A stretch of DNA of 54,160 bases from Natroniella acetigena (GCF_023227745.1 NZ_JALKBX010000011.1:1-54160); one strand, 5' to 3'; shown: positions 1-9,062, numbered from the stretch's first letter. Program-made: numbers and translations. The notes: generated by a model not told the origin, from the letters alone.

Positions 1-274
1 CTCGTCAAAATAAATTATACCAAAAAACAAGGTGAAGTACAAGTTAACAATTTCCTATTATTAACATAACACAACAGCTTTAAATAAGATGAGGGTTAAC
101 TGGATTGCTAGTGAGTAAGTAATGATCTTTAGCTTAATTTATGTTATAATATTTAATAAAACTGCTTTATTTAGGGGAAAATATGATAATGACTGATGAT
201 TAGTAATTGGTAACTAGTGATTAGAAGAATAAAAAGTTTATTTTATGATTTGATACTTATAGGGGTTGGTAATA
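1..274 (+). promoter_or_regulatory. obg upstream region with extended -10 promoter candidate
   Basis: There is no convincing coding sequence here, and rpmA (L27), often just upstream of obg, is absent from this stretch. A TATAAT at 145-150 is preceded by TG at 142-143, which makes an extended -10 box; no good -35 is visible at the usual spacing. Positions 198-225 carry a small inverted-repeat-like stretch (GATTAGTAATTGG...ACTAGTGATTAG) resembling the diverged intergenic repeats elsewhere. An AGGGGT ribosome binding site at 261-266 precedes the obg ATG at 275. Confidence 0.4.
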
Positions 275-1564
275 ATGTTCGTTGATGAAGTTATAATTAA
301 AGTTAAAGGTGGCGATGGTGGAGACGGAATGACCAGTTTCCGTCGAGAAAAATTTGTAGCAGCTGGAGGACCAGATGGTGGAGATGGTGGTCATGGTGGA
401 GATGTTATCTTTAAGGTAGATGAAGGACTTAATACTTTATTAGATTTTAGAGAACGAAATAGATATGAAGCTGAAGGTGGTCAACGAGGAGGAAGTAAGA
501 AGCAACATGGTAAAGATGGAGATGACTTAGTAATTTTTGTGCCTCCTGGGACTACAGTGACTGATGTTGAAACTGGAGAAATAGTTGCTGATTTAATAGA
601 TGATGGACAAAAGGTTGTTGTTGCTCATGGTGGACGTGGTGGACGAGGAAATACAAGATTTAAATCATCTACTAAACAAGCTCCTAGGTTTTCTGAAAAT
701 GGAGAGCCAGGCGAGAGTAAAGAGTTAAAGCTAGAGCTTAAGTTATTGGCAGATGTGGGCTTGGTAGGTTATCCTAGTGTAGGTAAGTCTACTTTGATTT
801 CAAGAGTGTCGGCAGCTAAACCAGAGATTGGAGCCTATCATTTTACTACGCTAAAGCCTAATTTAGGGGTAGTTAAAGTTGGGGATTATGACTCCTTTGT
901 GATGGCCGATATTCCCGGGTTGATTGAGGGAGCTCACCAAGGTGTTGGCTTAGGGGATGATTTTTTGCGACATATTGAGCGAACAAAAGTAATAGTTCAC
1001 GTTTTAGATATTTCTGGGATAGAAGGGCGAGATCCGTTAGAAGATTTTGAAAAGATAAATCATGAATTAAGGGAATTTAATCCTGATTTGTTGGATAGAG
1101 AGCAGTTAGTAGTAGCTAATAAGATGGATTTACCTCAAGCAGAAGAGAATTTAACCAAAATTAAACCTAAATTAGAAGAAAATGGCTATCAAGTTCTTTC
1201 AATTTCAGCAGTTACTGGAGCAGGGATTGATGAATTAATTACTAAAATAAATAAATTAGTTAAAGAAGCACCTGACTTCTTTGCAGTTGAGGAACCTGAA
1301 GAGGAAGTTGTTATTCGTGGCCCTCAGCCAGGTGAAAACGAGCAAGATTTTGAGGTGGAAAAAGTTGATAACATCTTTAAAGTAACTGGTGATGAAGTTG
1401 AACGTAAAGTAGCAATGGCCGATTTAAGTACAGAGGAAGGGTTAAGATATTTAATTAAGACCTTTGAAAAGATGGGCATAGAGGATGCTTTACAGGAAGC
1501 AGGAATAAAAGAAGGAATGACTGTTGATATAGCTGGTTTACAGTTTGAATATCGTGAGGAATAA
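275..1564 (+). CDS. obg: GTPase Obg/CgtA
   Basis: Large-ribosomal-subunit assembly and stress GTPase of 429 aa. The N-terminal Gly-rich Obg fold (from MFVDEV, with GGDGGDG and SFRREKF motifs) covers about residues 1-157. The G domain follows with P-loop GYPSVGKST, switch DIPGLIEGA and NKMD. The C-terminal third is the OCT domain typical of Firmicutes. ATG 275 is chosen because family members begin at MFVDE and AGGGGT lies just upstream; an in-frame TTG at 266 adds only three residues and sits on the ribosome binding site. It heads the obg-yhbY-proB-proA cluster. Confidence 0.97.
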   Translation: MFVDEVIIKVKGGDGGDGMTSFRREKFVAAGGPDGGDGGHGGDVIFKVDEGLNTLLDFRERNRYEAEGGQRGGSKKQHGKDGDDLVIFVPPGTTVTDVETGEIVADLIDDGQKVVVAHGGRGGRGNTRFKSSTKQAPRFSENGEPGESKELKLELKLLADVGLVGYPSVGKSTLISRVSAAKPEIGAYHFTTLKPNLGVVKVGDYDSFVMADIPGLIEGAHQGVGLGDDFLRHIERTKVIVHVLDISGIEGRDPLEDFEKINHELREFNPDLLDREQLVVANKMDLPQAEENLTKIKPKLEENGYQVLSISAVTGAGIDELITKINKLVKEAPDFFAVEEPEEEVVIRGPQPGENEQDFEVEKVDNIFKVTGDEVERKVAMADLSTEEGLRYLIKTFEKMGIEDALQEAGIKEGMTVDIAGLQFEYREE

Positions 1565-1669
1565 TCTCAATAATATTAGATCAGCGACGAACTAATTTAT
1601 GAAGATGTTTTTATTACTGAAATTTATTAAAGAAGTTATAATTAAAATTTAGTATAAGGAGTTGAAAAG

Positions 1670-1960
1670 ATGTTAACAGGAAAAGAGCGAAGTTATTTAC
1701 GAGGAGAAGCAAATGAAATGAATCCACTATTCCAAATAGGCAAAGATGGTATTTTTGAAAATTTAATTAAACAGGTTGAAGATGCTTTAGAAGCAAGGGA
1801 ATTAATTAAGTTAAGAACCTTAAATAATTCTATGTATAATTCACAGGAAGCAGCTTATGAATTAGCTGAGCAAACTAATGCTGATGTTGTACAGATTATA
1901 GGTAATGTATTTGTTTTATATCGTAAGAATGAAGAACAAAATAGTTATGATTTACCTTAA
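1670..1960 (+). CDS. yhbY: YhbY family RNA-binding protein (CRM domain)
   Basis: Small CRM/YhbY-fold protein of 96 aa, associated in this family with the pre-50S ribosome. It starts MLTGKERSYLRG, has the conserved FQIGKDGI segment (the GxxG-type loop) and ends after a VVQIIGNVFVLYR strand, which is standard for the family. An AGGAG ribosome binding site lies at about 1656. It follows obg by 105 bp and precedes proB by 20 bp, so it is probably co-transcribed with proB. Confidence 0.93.
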   Translation: MLTGKERSYLRGEANEMNPLFQIGKDGIFENLIKQVEDALEARELIKLRTLNNSMYNSQEAAYELAEQTNADVVQIIGNVFVLYRKNEEQNSYDLP

Positions 1961-1980
1961 CTGAAGGTTAGGTGATAGAA

Positions 1981-3096
1981 ATGAGAAAAGAGGTTGCAGA
2001 TAGCGGTCGAATTGTAGTTAAGATAGGTAGTAGTACGTTAACTTATCAGAATTCTAAATTAAATTTGAGTCGAATTGAAAAGTTAATTAGAGAAGTTGTT
2101 GATCTCAAGCATCAAGGAAAAGAGGTTATATTGGTTAGTTCAGGGGCAATTGCTGCTGGAATGGGAGGATTAAATCTTGATTATTCCCCCGAGACAATTC
2201 CGCAAAAGCAGGCTTTAGCAGCTGTTGGTCAAGGGGTATTAATGAAGAATTATCAAAAGTTGTTCAGTGAATATGATCAGCGAGTGGCTCAAGTCTTACT
2301 GACCCAAAAAGACCTGACTGATAGAAAGAGGTATTTGAATTCACGTAATACGTTAAATCAATTACTAGAGTATGATGTGATTCCAATTGTTAACGAAAAT
2401 GATACAACAGCTGTTGATGAGATTAAGTTTGGAGACAATGACACTTTATCAGCACTGGTAAGCGGCTTGATTGATGCAGATTTGTTGATTGTTTTATCTG
2501 ATATTGATGGTTTATATACTTCCGATCCCCGTTCTAATCCTGAAGCTGAAATGATCAGTAAGGTTGAAAAGATTTCAAAACAGATTGAGGATTTAGCAGG
2601 AACAGCCGGTACTGAACGGGGAACGGGAGGTATGGTAACTAAGATTAGAGCTGCTAAGATTGCAACTAAAGCTGGCATTTCTCTGGTGATAGCTAATGGT
2701 AGTGAGGATCAAATTTTATCTCAAATTAGCACTGGACAAGAAAAAGGTACTCTATTCTTACCTCAACAGGGTTTGGGCAGTCGAGAAAAGTGGATTGCTT
2801 TTAACTTAGATATACAAGGAGATATTATTGTCGATTCTGGAGCAGTAAAGGCTATCAGTAAGCAAGGAAGTAGCTTATTACCTTGTGGGGTAGTTAGAGT
2901 CACAGGTAGATTTAAGGCTGGAGATGTAGTTGATTTAATAGATGAGGCTGGGAATCGGTTGGCCCGTGGATTGGTTAATTATTCTCAAAATGAGGTTGAA
3001 AAGATAAAGGGTTTACACTCTAGTGAGATAAAAGAGAAGTTGGGTTATCAAGATTATGATGAGATAATCCATCGTAATAATTTAGTCCGCTTATAA
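1981..3096 (+). CDS. proB: Glutamate 5-kinase
   Basis: Catalyses ATP-dependent phosphorylation of glutamate, the first step of proline synthesis. The 371-aa protein has an amino-acid kinase domain (KIGSSTL near the start, SSGAIAAG, NENDTTAVDEI, FGDNDTLSA, RGTGGMVTKI) and a C-terminal PUA domain from about residue 275. ATG 1981 is preferred over GTG 1972, which overlaps the AGGTGAT ribosome binding site. proA follows after 178 bp. In halophiles proline also serves as a compatible solute, but nothing here shows osmotic control. Confidence 0.96.
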   Translation: MRKEVADSGRIVVKIGSSTLTYQNSKLNLSRIEKLIREVVDLKHQGKEVILVSSGAIAAGMGGLNLDYSPETIPQKQALAAVGQGVLMKNYQKLFSEYDQRVAQVLLTQKDLTDRKRYLNSRNTLNQLLEYDVIPIVNENDTTAVDEIKFGDNDTLSALVSGLIDADLLIVLSDIDGLYTSDPRSNPEAEMISKVEKISKQIEDLAGTAGTERGTGGMVTKIRAAKIATKAGISLVIANGSEDQILSQISTGQEKGTLFLPQQGLGSREKWIAFNLDIQGDIIVDSGAVKAISKQGSSLLPCGVVRVTGRFKAGDVVDLIDEAGNRLARGLVNYSQNEVEKIKGLHSSEIKEKLGYQDYDEIIHRNNLVRL

Positions 3097-3274
3097 AAAC
3101 ATTGAATATTGAATATTGAATAATGAATATTGAATATTGAATAATTAAAAAATCAAAACATTATATTATAAATTGATTTAAGTGAATTATAATTTTTGAA
3201 CTTAAACTTTTGTTCTTAAACTATTAAATATTAAATGTTAAATATTAACTGAACTTAAGGAGGGGGATTATAAA
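3097..3274. repeat. AT-rich palindromic iteron element between proB and proA
   Basis: Positions 3103-3145 hold five or six tandem copies of an ATTGAATA-like 9-bp unit. Positions 3223-3250 hold the complementary type (TTAAATATTAAATGTT), so the two arms can fold together over an AT-rich centre. The architecture matches the GTTTACAGT elements elsewhere in the window, but the iteron sequence differs and there are no capping GTGGCAC hairpins. The proA ribosome binding site AAGGAGGGGG follows at 3257-3266. Confidence 0.55.
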
Positions 3275-4531
3275 ATGAATATTAAAGAGAATGTCACTCA
3301 AAAGGCTAAGCAAGCTAAAAAAGCAGCAAAAGAGTTGGCCAATTTAGGTTCAGCTTATAAAAACCAAGCATTATTACAGATGGCTGATGCGTTAGAGAAT
3401 AAGCAAGATATGATTTTGGCTGCCAATAAAAAGGATATGCAAAGAGGAAGGGAAAATGGATTATCAGATTCTTTATTGGATCGGTTGTTGTTGACCGAGG
3501 AAAGAATTGCAAGTATGGCACAGGGATTACGAGAGGTTGCTCAATTTGATGATCCAATTGGTGAAATGATAGAAATAAAACAACGACCAAATGGCTTAAA
3601 GGTTGGCAAGATTAAGGTACCATTAGGTGTAATTGGGATTATTTATGAGGCACGACCTAACGTGACTGTTGATGCAGCTGGTTTATGTTTGAAGGCAGGC
3701 AATACAGTCTTGTTACGTGGAGGTTCAAATGCAATCAACTCTAATCAAGCTTTAGTTGAGATTATTTCTAATGCAGCTTGTCAGGCAGGGTTGCCAGAAG
3801 GCTCAATTCAATTAGTTGAAACAACTGATCGGGAAGCAGTTCAGGTGATGTTTAAATTAAATGATTATCTTGATGTCTTGATTCCACGTGGTGGAGCAGG
3901 GCTAATTCAAGCAGTTGTCAATAATTCGACTGTACCGGTAATTGAGACAGGGGTAGGTAATTGCCATACATATATTGATGTTGCAGCTGATTTAGAAATG
4001 GCAGAGCAGATTGTAATTAATGCCAAAACACAGCGAACAGGTGTCTGTAATTCTATGGAAACTTTGCTAGTTCATCAAGAGGTAGCTGAGGATTTTTTAC
4101 CAACTATTGTTGAAGAGTTGAGAGAGCGAGATACACTGGTTAAAGGATGTCAGCAAGTACAAGATCTTGTAGCAGATGTTGAGCCAGCTACTGAGGAAGA
4201 TTGGGCAACTGAGTTTTTAGATTATACCTTGGCGATCAAAGTTGTGACTGATTTTGAAGAAGCAGTTACTCATATTGATAAATATAGTACTAATCATTCA
4301 GAAGCGATTATTACAGAAAATTATACTAAGGCACATCAATTTTTAGATATGGTTGATTCAGCTGCTGTTTATGTCAACGCTTCAACTCGCTTTACAGATG
4401 GAGGGCAGTTTGGTTTAGGAGCTGAGATAGGGATCAGTACTCAAAAACTTCATGCTCGCGGGCCAATGGGAGTCAATCAATTGACTACAACTAAGTTTGT
4501 TATCTTTGGAGAGGGGCAAATTAGAGATTAG
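3275..4531 (+). CDS. proA: Gamma-glutamyl phosphate reductase
   Basis: NADPH-dependent reduction of glutamyl-5-phosphate to glutamate semialdehyde, the second step of proline synthesis. The 418-aa aldehyde-dehydrogenase-fold protein contains the catalytic-Cys segment KTQRTGVCNSMETLL (near residue 260), YEARPNVTVDAAGLC and the C-terminal LHARGPMGVNQLTTTK signature. It has a strong ribosome binding site (AAGGAGGGGG) and is followed directly by a rho-independent terminator, so it closes the obg-proA cluster. Confidence 0.97.
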   Translation: MNIKENVTQKAKQAKKAAKELANLGSAYKNQALLQMADALENKQDMILAANKKDMQRGRENGLSDSLLDRLLLTEERIASMAQGLREVAQFDDPIGEMIEIKQRPNGLKVGKIKVPLGVIGIIYEARPNVTVDAAGLCLKAGNTVLLRGGSNAINSNQALVEIISNAACQAGLPEGSIQLVETTDREAVQVMFKLNDYLDVLIPRGGAGLIQAVVNNSTVPVIETGVGNCHTYIDVAADLEMAEQIVINAKTQRTGVCNSMETLLVHQEVAEDFLPTIVEELRERDTLVKGCQQVQDLVADVEPATEEDWATEFLDYTLAIKVVTDFEEAVTHIDKYSTNHSEAIITENYTKAHQFLDMVDSAAVYVNASTRFTDGGQFGLGAEIGISTQKLHARGPMGVNQLTTTKFVIFGEGQIRD

Positions 4532-4553
4532 ATTAGTGACTAGTAACTAAGTT

Positions 4554-4578
4554 AAGGGGGCGTTGGCCCTCTTTTTTT
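4554..4578 (+). terminator. Rho-independent terminator after proA
   Basis: The stem AAGGGGGC/GCCCTCTT (one G-T pair) with loop GTTG is followed by a run of T residues, 22 bp after the proA stop. Confidence 0.85.
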
Positions 4579-4587
4579 ATTGGGGAA

Positions 4588-4916
4588 GTATTACAATTAT
4601 GTGTCACTTTGTGACACATAATTGAGTTGACAGTGTACAGTGAACAGTTTACAGTTAAGATCAAAACCTTAAAAAATTAAGACCTCTGAAATGCCTTATG
4701 TTCGCAGGTTTAGAGTGATTTTGATTTAAGTTTTTAATGGTTTTCCTTCGGGTTCTTTAAACCCTTCGTGATGAAAAAATCCGCTCTTAGATTTTTTCTA
4801 TCCACTGTCAACCGTCCCTAAAGGTCTTTGTCAAGACCTTTCGTGAAAAACATAGAAACCATATCAACTGTAAATTGTACACTGATATAAAGTGGCAAAG
4901 TGCCACTTTATATCAA
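4588..4916 (+). repeat. Dispersed nested-palindrome element, copy 1 (long form)
   Basis: Left cap hairpin GTGTCAC-TTT-GTGACAC, then an iteron arm (GTTGACAGTGTACAGTGAAC...GTTTACAGTT). A centre of about 200 bp follows, then a right arm (CAACTGTAAATTGTACACTG) and a right cap hairpin (ATAAAGTGGCA/TGCCACTTTAT). This copy is longer than the others. It carries an extra module at about 4740-4855 with two hairpins, including GGTCTTTGTCAAGACC followed by TTTCGTG. A related module occurs in inverse orientation in copy 6 (near 38575). There is no ORF. It fills most of the proA-uppP gap; 4917-5062 shows nothing recognisable. Confidence 0.85.
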
Positions 4917-5062
4917 TTAAGTTGCAGGAAAAATTTTATCTAGGATAGAAGTATAATATTTGAATCGAGAGATGAGTATAGATAATCGTAGAAGAAAATT
5001 TTTTTGAGATAGTAGGCTATAATTTTTAGGAAAATGATAACTTAACTTTAAAAGCGAGGTAA

Positions 5063-5206
5063 GAAAAAAGGCAATATTTTGCTCATGTATCAACTAGAAA
5101 GAATGGTTATTTTAGGTTAGATTGTTTTAGGAATACTACTAACAAGGGTGCCAATTACGAGGATTTTGAGCATATGAGAAGTATGGGAGAGATTAGATGG
5201 AATTAG
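5063..5206 (+). pseudogene. Possible coding remnant upstream of uppP
   Basis: A 47-codon open frame without a start codon runs into the first codons of uppP in another frame. It reads as soluble, protein-like sequence (YFAHVSTRKNGYFRLDCF and KGANYEDFEHMRSMGE) rather than the low-complexity translation of neighbouring spacer DNA. I do not recognise the family. It may be the 3' end of a decayed gene or chance. Confidence 0.25.
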
Positions 5207-5964
5207 TTAGAATTATAATTTTAGGGATTGTGCAGGGATTGACCGAGTTTATCCCTGTCAGTAGTTCAGGACATTTGGTCTTGTTTCAACATTTATTTGG
5301 AGTGCAAGAGAGATTGACTTTGAATGTCTTTCTACATTTTGGAACATTAATTTCGGTTGTAATCGTCTTTTGGTCTGATATTATAGAAATAGTTAAATTG
5401 AAGCCTAAGTATCGTAAGTTGACCTTTTATCTTTTGTTAGGGACAATACCGGCAGGGGTTATTGGAGTTTTATTTGAAGATTATTTTGAACAGCTCTTTT
5501 CTTCAGTTACATTTGTGGGCTTTATGTTATTGATTACTGGGTTGTTGTTATGGTTATCTGATCGAATTGAACTTAAGCGACGTAACTTAGATGAGATGAA
5601 GCTAAGTGATTCACTGCTAGTAGGATTTGCTCAGGCTGTAGCTATTCTACCTGGGATTTCCCGCTCTGGAGCGACGATTGTAACTGGATTATTTAAGGGG
5701 TTAGATCGGAAATTAGCAGCTCGTTATTCATTCTTACTATCGATTCCTGTGATTGCAGGGGCCAGTTTGATTAAGGCGGTTGATTTAGTAAGGATTGGAC
5801 TTGGAGAGATCGGTCTGTTAGAATTAACATTAGGGACTGCTACTTCTGCAGTTTCTGGTTATTTTGCTATTAGATTATTAATTAAGTTGATCAATCAAGA
5901 ACGGCTAAGTATCTTTGCTTATTATTGCTGGGTCTTAGCAGTACTAATAATTTTATTAACTTAA
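5197..5964 (+). CDS. uppP: Undecaprenyl-diphosphatase
   Basis: Integral membrane phosphatase that regenerates undecaprenyl phosphate for cell-wall synthesis and confers low-level bacitracin resistance in this family. The 255-aa BacA/UppP protein shows both signature motifs: QGLTEFIPVSSSGHL near the N-terminus and PGISRSGATI near residue 150, with several hydrophobic helices. A GGGAG ribosome binding site lies at about 5184. It is followed 41 bp later by hslO. Confidence 0.96.
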   Translation: MELVRIIILGIVQGLTEFIPVSSSGHLVLFQHLFGVQERLTLNVFLHFGTLISVVIVFWSDIIEIVKLKPKYRKLTFYLLLGTIPAGVIGVLFEDYFEQLFSSVTFVGFMLLITGLLLWLSDRIELKRRNLDEMKLSDSLLVGFAQAVAILPGISRSGATIVTGLFKGLDRKLAARYSFLLSIPVIAGASLIKAVDLVRIGLGEIGLLELTLGTATSAVSGYFAIRLLIKLINQERLSIFAYYCWVLAVLIILLT

Positions 5965-6005
5965 TCCCAACCTAAATTTAATATTTAACTTATGAGGTGA
6001 TAGAG

Positions 6006-6896
6006 ATGGAAAAAGATTATTTAATCAGAGCAATGACAACTAATAAAGAGATTAGAGTTTTAGTAGCTAGAAGTACAGAGCTAGTTAAGCAGGCTCAACA
6101 AGCTCATCAAACAACACCAGTAGCTACTGCAGCTTTAGGTAGAACATTGACTGCTGGTGCATTGATGGGTTCAATGCTTAAATCTGGTAAAGAGATCAGT
6201 TTAACGCTTAGTGGTGATGGGTCATTACGGAAGATAGTTGTTCATGCTAATCAGTATGGAAAGGTGAGAGGTTATGTAGCTAACCCTCAGATTGAATTTT
6301 TGGAAAATGAATCAGGTAAATTAGATGTAGCTAAGGCGATTGGACAAGGTAGTTTAACTATTAAGAAGGATCTAGGTTTAAAAGATCCTTATCAGGGTAG
6401 TGTGTCGTTGGTTTCAGGAGAGATTGGTGATGATCTGACTTATTACTTTACCAAATCAGAGCAGACACCATCAGCAGTAGGGTTAGGTGTTTTGGTTAAC
6501 CCTGACTGTTCAGTTAAAGCTGCAGGTGGATTCATCATTCAGCTAATGCCTGAAGCTGCTGAAGAGACGATTGATCAATTAGAGGAGAATTTGGCCCAGG
6601 TTGATTCAGTCAGTAGGTTAATCGAGCAGGGTTTGAGTCCAGAGGAGTTACTGGAGAAATTATTAACAGGATTTGAGTTTAAGATTTTGACAGAACGAGA
6701 GATTGAATTTAAATGTATCTGTGGTCAAGAGAGGATGAAGAGGTTAGTAAGTAGTTTGAGTGAACAGGATTTAAGAGAGATTATAGAAGAGGATGGGCAA
6801 GTGGAGATTAAGTGCCATTTTTGTAATCAAAGCTATCAATTTAGCAAAGAGGAGATAGAGGATATCCTAGCTGCTAATCAAAAGGAGGAGAATTAA
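6006..6896 (+). CDS. hslO: Hsp33 redox-regulated chaperone
   Basis: Redox-activated holdase chaperone of 296 aa. The N-terminal domain begins DYLIRAMTTNKEIR and includes GSLRKIVVHA. The C-terminal zinc switch is complete: FKCICGQ supplies C-x-C and IKCHFCNQ supplies C-x2-C. ATG 6006 is preferred over GTG 5997, which overlaps the GAGGTGATAGAG ribosome binding site. A small Cys-rich protein gene follows after 52 bp. Confidence 0.96.
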   Translation: MEKDYLIRAMTTNKEIRVLVARSTELVKQAQQAHQTTPVATAALGRTLTAGALMGSMLKSGKEISLTLSGDGSLRKIVVHANQYGKVRGYVANPQIEFLENESGKLDVAKAIGQGSLTIKKDLGLKDPYQGSVSLVSGEIGDDLTYYFTKSEQTPSAVGLGVLVNPDCSVKAAGGFIIQLMPEAAEETIDQLEENLAQVDSVSRLIEQGLSPEELLEKLLTGFEFKILTEREIEFKCICGQERMKRLVSSLSEQDLREIIEEDGQVEIKCHFCNQSYQFSKEEIEDILAANQKEEN

Positions 6897-6948
6897 ATTT
6901 TGTCTTGAAATTTTAAATAGACTTCTATCTCTTAAAGGAGGGGTTATA

Positions 6949-7146
6949 ATGGCTGGATGTAGTGAATTAGAGGATAACAAGAAAGAGTGTAGTTGTACCT
7001 ATGAACCTTGTCCTCGAAAAGGAAATTGTTGTGTTTGTGTGAAGTATCATAGGGAAAAGAATGAAATACCAGGGTGTTTATTTTCAAAAGAGGCAGAAAA
7101 GACCTATGATCGGTCTGTTGAGTTCTTTATTAAATCAAAAAGTTAA
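6949..7146 (+). CDS. Small Cys-rich protein (DUF6485-like)
   Basis: A 65-aa protein with eight cysteines. The spacing CSCTYEPCPRKGNCCVCVKYH followed by PGCLF is characteristic of a small family found in anaerobic Firmicutes, probably metal-binding. The C-terminal tail (EKTYDRSVEFFI) is helical. AAAGGAGGGG provides a strong ribosome binding site at about 6934. A terminator follows, so hslO and this gene may form one unit. The function is not known; metal binding is inferred from the cysteines alone. Confidence 0.8.
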   Translation: MAGCSELEDNKKECSCTYEPCPRKGNCCVCVKYHREKNEIPGCLFSKEAEKTYDRSVEFFIKSKS

Positions 7147-7157
7147 GTTTTTAATTG

Positions 7158-7181
7158 GTGGCCGTAGAGGCCACTTTATTT
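7158..7181 (+). terminator. Rho-independent terminator
   Basis: The stem GTGGCC/GGCCAC with loop GTAGA is followed by TTTATTT, 12 bp after the preceding stop codon. Confidence 0.8.
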
Positions 7182-7186
7182 CTATA

Positions 7187-7415
7187 TTACAATAATGTGG
7201 CACTTTTGTGCCACATTATTGAGTTGACAGTGTACGGTTTACAGTTTACAGTTAAGATCAAAACCTTAAAAGTTTAAGAGCCTAAGAACCCTAAAAAGCT
7301 TGATACTTAAAGGTTTAGAATGGTTTTGATTTGAATGTTTTAATGTTCTTAATTGTACACTGTCCACTGTAAACTGTACACTGATATAAAGTGGCAAAGT
7401 GCCACTTTATATCAA
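7187..7415 (+). repeat. Dispersed nested-palindrome element, copy 2
   Basis: Left cap GTGGCAC-TTTT-GTGCCAC, arm GTTGACAGTGTACGGTTTAC, a centre of about 120 bp that includes AAGATCAAAACCTT and ATGGTTTTGATTTG, right arm ACTGTAAACTGTACACTGAT, and right cap AAAGTGGCA/TGCCACTTT. It is non-coding and begins just after a terminator. A truncated right-half copy of the same element lies at about 7497-7561, abutting the trkH ribosome binding site. Confidence 0.88.
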
Positions 7416-7496
7416 TGTTGTTCATGTTAAAGGTTGAGGCTAAGTCAACCTTTTGTTAAGAAGCTGAATGAAAAAATCTAGATATTACTGCGAAAT

Positions 7497-7561
7497 ATTA
7501 CTTAGGATTGAATGGGTTTTGAATTTGATGGTTTTAATTATCAACTGTACACTGATACAAG
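7497..7561 (+). repeat. Truncated right-arm copy of the dispersed element
   Basis: The run TTTTGAATTTGATGGTTTTA then ATTATCAACTGTACACTGAT matches the right half of the complete copies. It stops at ACTGATACAAGG, before the cap hairpin. It ends directly at the trkH ribosome binding site GGGGAGG. Confidence 0.6.
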
Positions 7562-7578
7562 GGGAGGAAGAAGAAGTC

Positions 7579-9060
7579 GTGCAAGCAACAATCGATAAAC
7601 TTAAAATTGTAATTAATCTGTTGGGTTCCTTATTATTAGTATTAGGTTGTGTGCTTTTAATACCAATTGTGGTCAGTATTATTTACCAGGAGCAATTAGC
7701 TAGTGTATTTATTATCCCAGCTCTGCTCTCTTTTATCATAGGTTTTTTTGGTAAATTTACCACTAGTAAGCAAAGAGTATCATTGACGACAGGAATGATA
7801 GTCTGTGGATTGGCTTGGATTGTAGTTTCTTTGCTAGGAGCACTTCCTTTTTATTTAGCGTTAGATTATTCTTTTTTAGATACTTTCTTTGAGGCGGTAA
7901 GTGGTTTTACTACGACAGGAATTACTGTTTTTAGTGGGTTAGAAAATTTACCAAGGTCTATTTTATTTTGGCGGAGTTTGATCCAATGGTTGGGTGGCTT
8001 AGGGATCTTGACCTTCTTCTTATTCGTTACATTTAAAGGACAAGGAGGTTTATTTAAGTTATTTACAGCAGAGAGTCATAAGATTAATCAATCACGTCCT
8101 ACTCCTAACATCTTAAAAACAATTAGAATTTTATGGTTGATTTATGGTGGGTTTACGATTGTAGAAATGATTATTCTTTATTTATTAGGAGTCTCTTTAT
8201 TTGATGCTATAGCCCATAGTTTAACTACAGTATCTACAGGAGGATTTTCTCCATACGATAGCAGTATTGGTTATTTTAAGGAGGCAGGTTATCAAAATTA
8301 TAAGATCATTGAATATGTAATCATCTTCTTTATGACTTTAGGTGGGATTAACTTCTTAGTTCACTATAAGGTTTTGACAGGTAATTTAAAGGAATTATGG
8401 GATGGCATAGAGATGAAGTATTTTTGGGGGATTATTGCTGGAGCAGTTTCTCTGATTTTGGTTAATCATTACTCTTATTTTCCCTTTTCTTGGACTAGCT
8501 TAGAGGAAGCAATTAGAAAGACTCTTTTTCAAGTAATTGCTCTTTTAACGACGACTGGCTTTGGTACCCAGGATATTGGATCTACTTTCTTTCCGGCAGT
8601 AGCTAGACAGATATTCTTGATTTTGATGTTGACTGGGGCGTGTGTTGGTTCTACATCCGGTGGTTTTAAATTAATTAGAATAGTGATTTTAAATAAGTTA
8701 TTCAAACGTGAGATCAGGAAGGTTTACTATCCACAAGGAGCTGTCTTGCCTGTAGTAGTAGATGATAGTATAATTGCTGATAAAGAGGTCTTTAGAGTTG
8801 TTGCTCTCTTTTTTGGTTGGTTGCTTTTATTATTTATTGGAGGCGGAATAACGGCTTTCTTTTCTGATTTACCTGCTTGGAATGCATTTTCAGGTATTTT
8901 TTCGGCGTTAGGAAATATTGGTCCTTTTTATTTCAGTGTTAAGCAGATGCAGGAGTTATCTGATATAATAAAAGTTACATATATTATTGCTATGTTGGCA
9001 GGAAGATTAGAGATCTTACCACTATTTATTTTATTTAATAAACAGGCATGGAGGAGATAG
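7579..9060 (+). CDS. trkH: Trk/Ktr-type potassium transporter membrane subunit
   Basis: Potassium uptake channel of 493 aa with about ten hydrophobic helices. The four pore-loop signatures are visible: SGFTTTGITV, TTVSTGGFSPYD, LLTTTGFGTQD and FSALGNIGPF, plus GSTSGGFK. GTG 7579 is chosen because the family-like N-terminus (KIVINLLGSLLLVLG) begins there and GGGGAGG lies 11 bp upstream. The frame stays open back to ATG 7468, but those 37 codons read through a truncated intergenic repeat. The regulatory subunit gene follows two bases later. Confidence 0.93.
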   Translation: MQATIDKLKIVINLLGSLLLVLGCVLLIPIVVSIIYQEQLASVFIIPALLSFIIGFFGKFTTSKQRVSLTTGMIVCGLAWIVVSLLGALPFYLALDYSFLDTFFEAVSGFTTTGITVFSGLENLPRSILFWRSLIQWLGGLGILTFFLFVTFKGQGGLFKLFTAESHKINQSRPTPNILKTIRILWLIYGGFTIVEMIILYLLGVSLFDAIAHSLTTVSTGGFSPYDSSIGYFKEAGYQNYKIIEYVIIFFMTLGGINFLVHYKVLTGNLKELWDGIEMKYFWGIIAGAVSLILVNHYSYFPFSWTSLEEAIRKTLFQVIALLTTTGFGTQDIGSTFFPAVARQIFLILMLTGACVGSTSGGFKLIRIVILNKLFKREIRKVYYPQGAVLPVVVDDSIIADKEVFRVVALFFGWLLLLFIGGGITAFFSDLPAWNAFSGIFSALGNIGPFYFSVKQMQELSDIIKVTYIIAMLAGRLEILPLFILFNKQAWRR

Positions 9061-9062
9061 TT

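Noticed and set aside
2358-2678. Antisense ORF within proB
   Set aside because: It overlaps a conserved gene entirely, lacks a ribosome binding site, and its sequence is a shadow of proB codons. The same applies to the other antisense frames in proA, rsmE, mtaB, dnaJ, pgpH and deoC.
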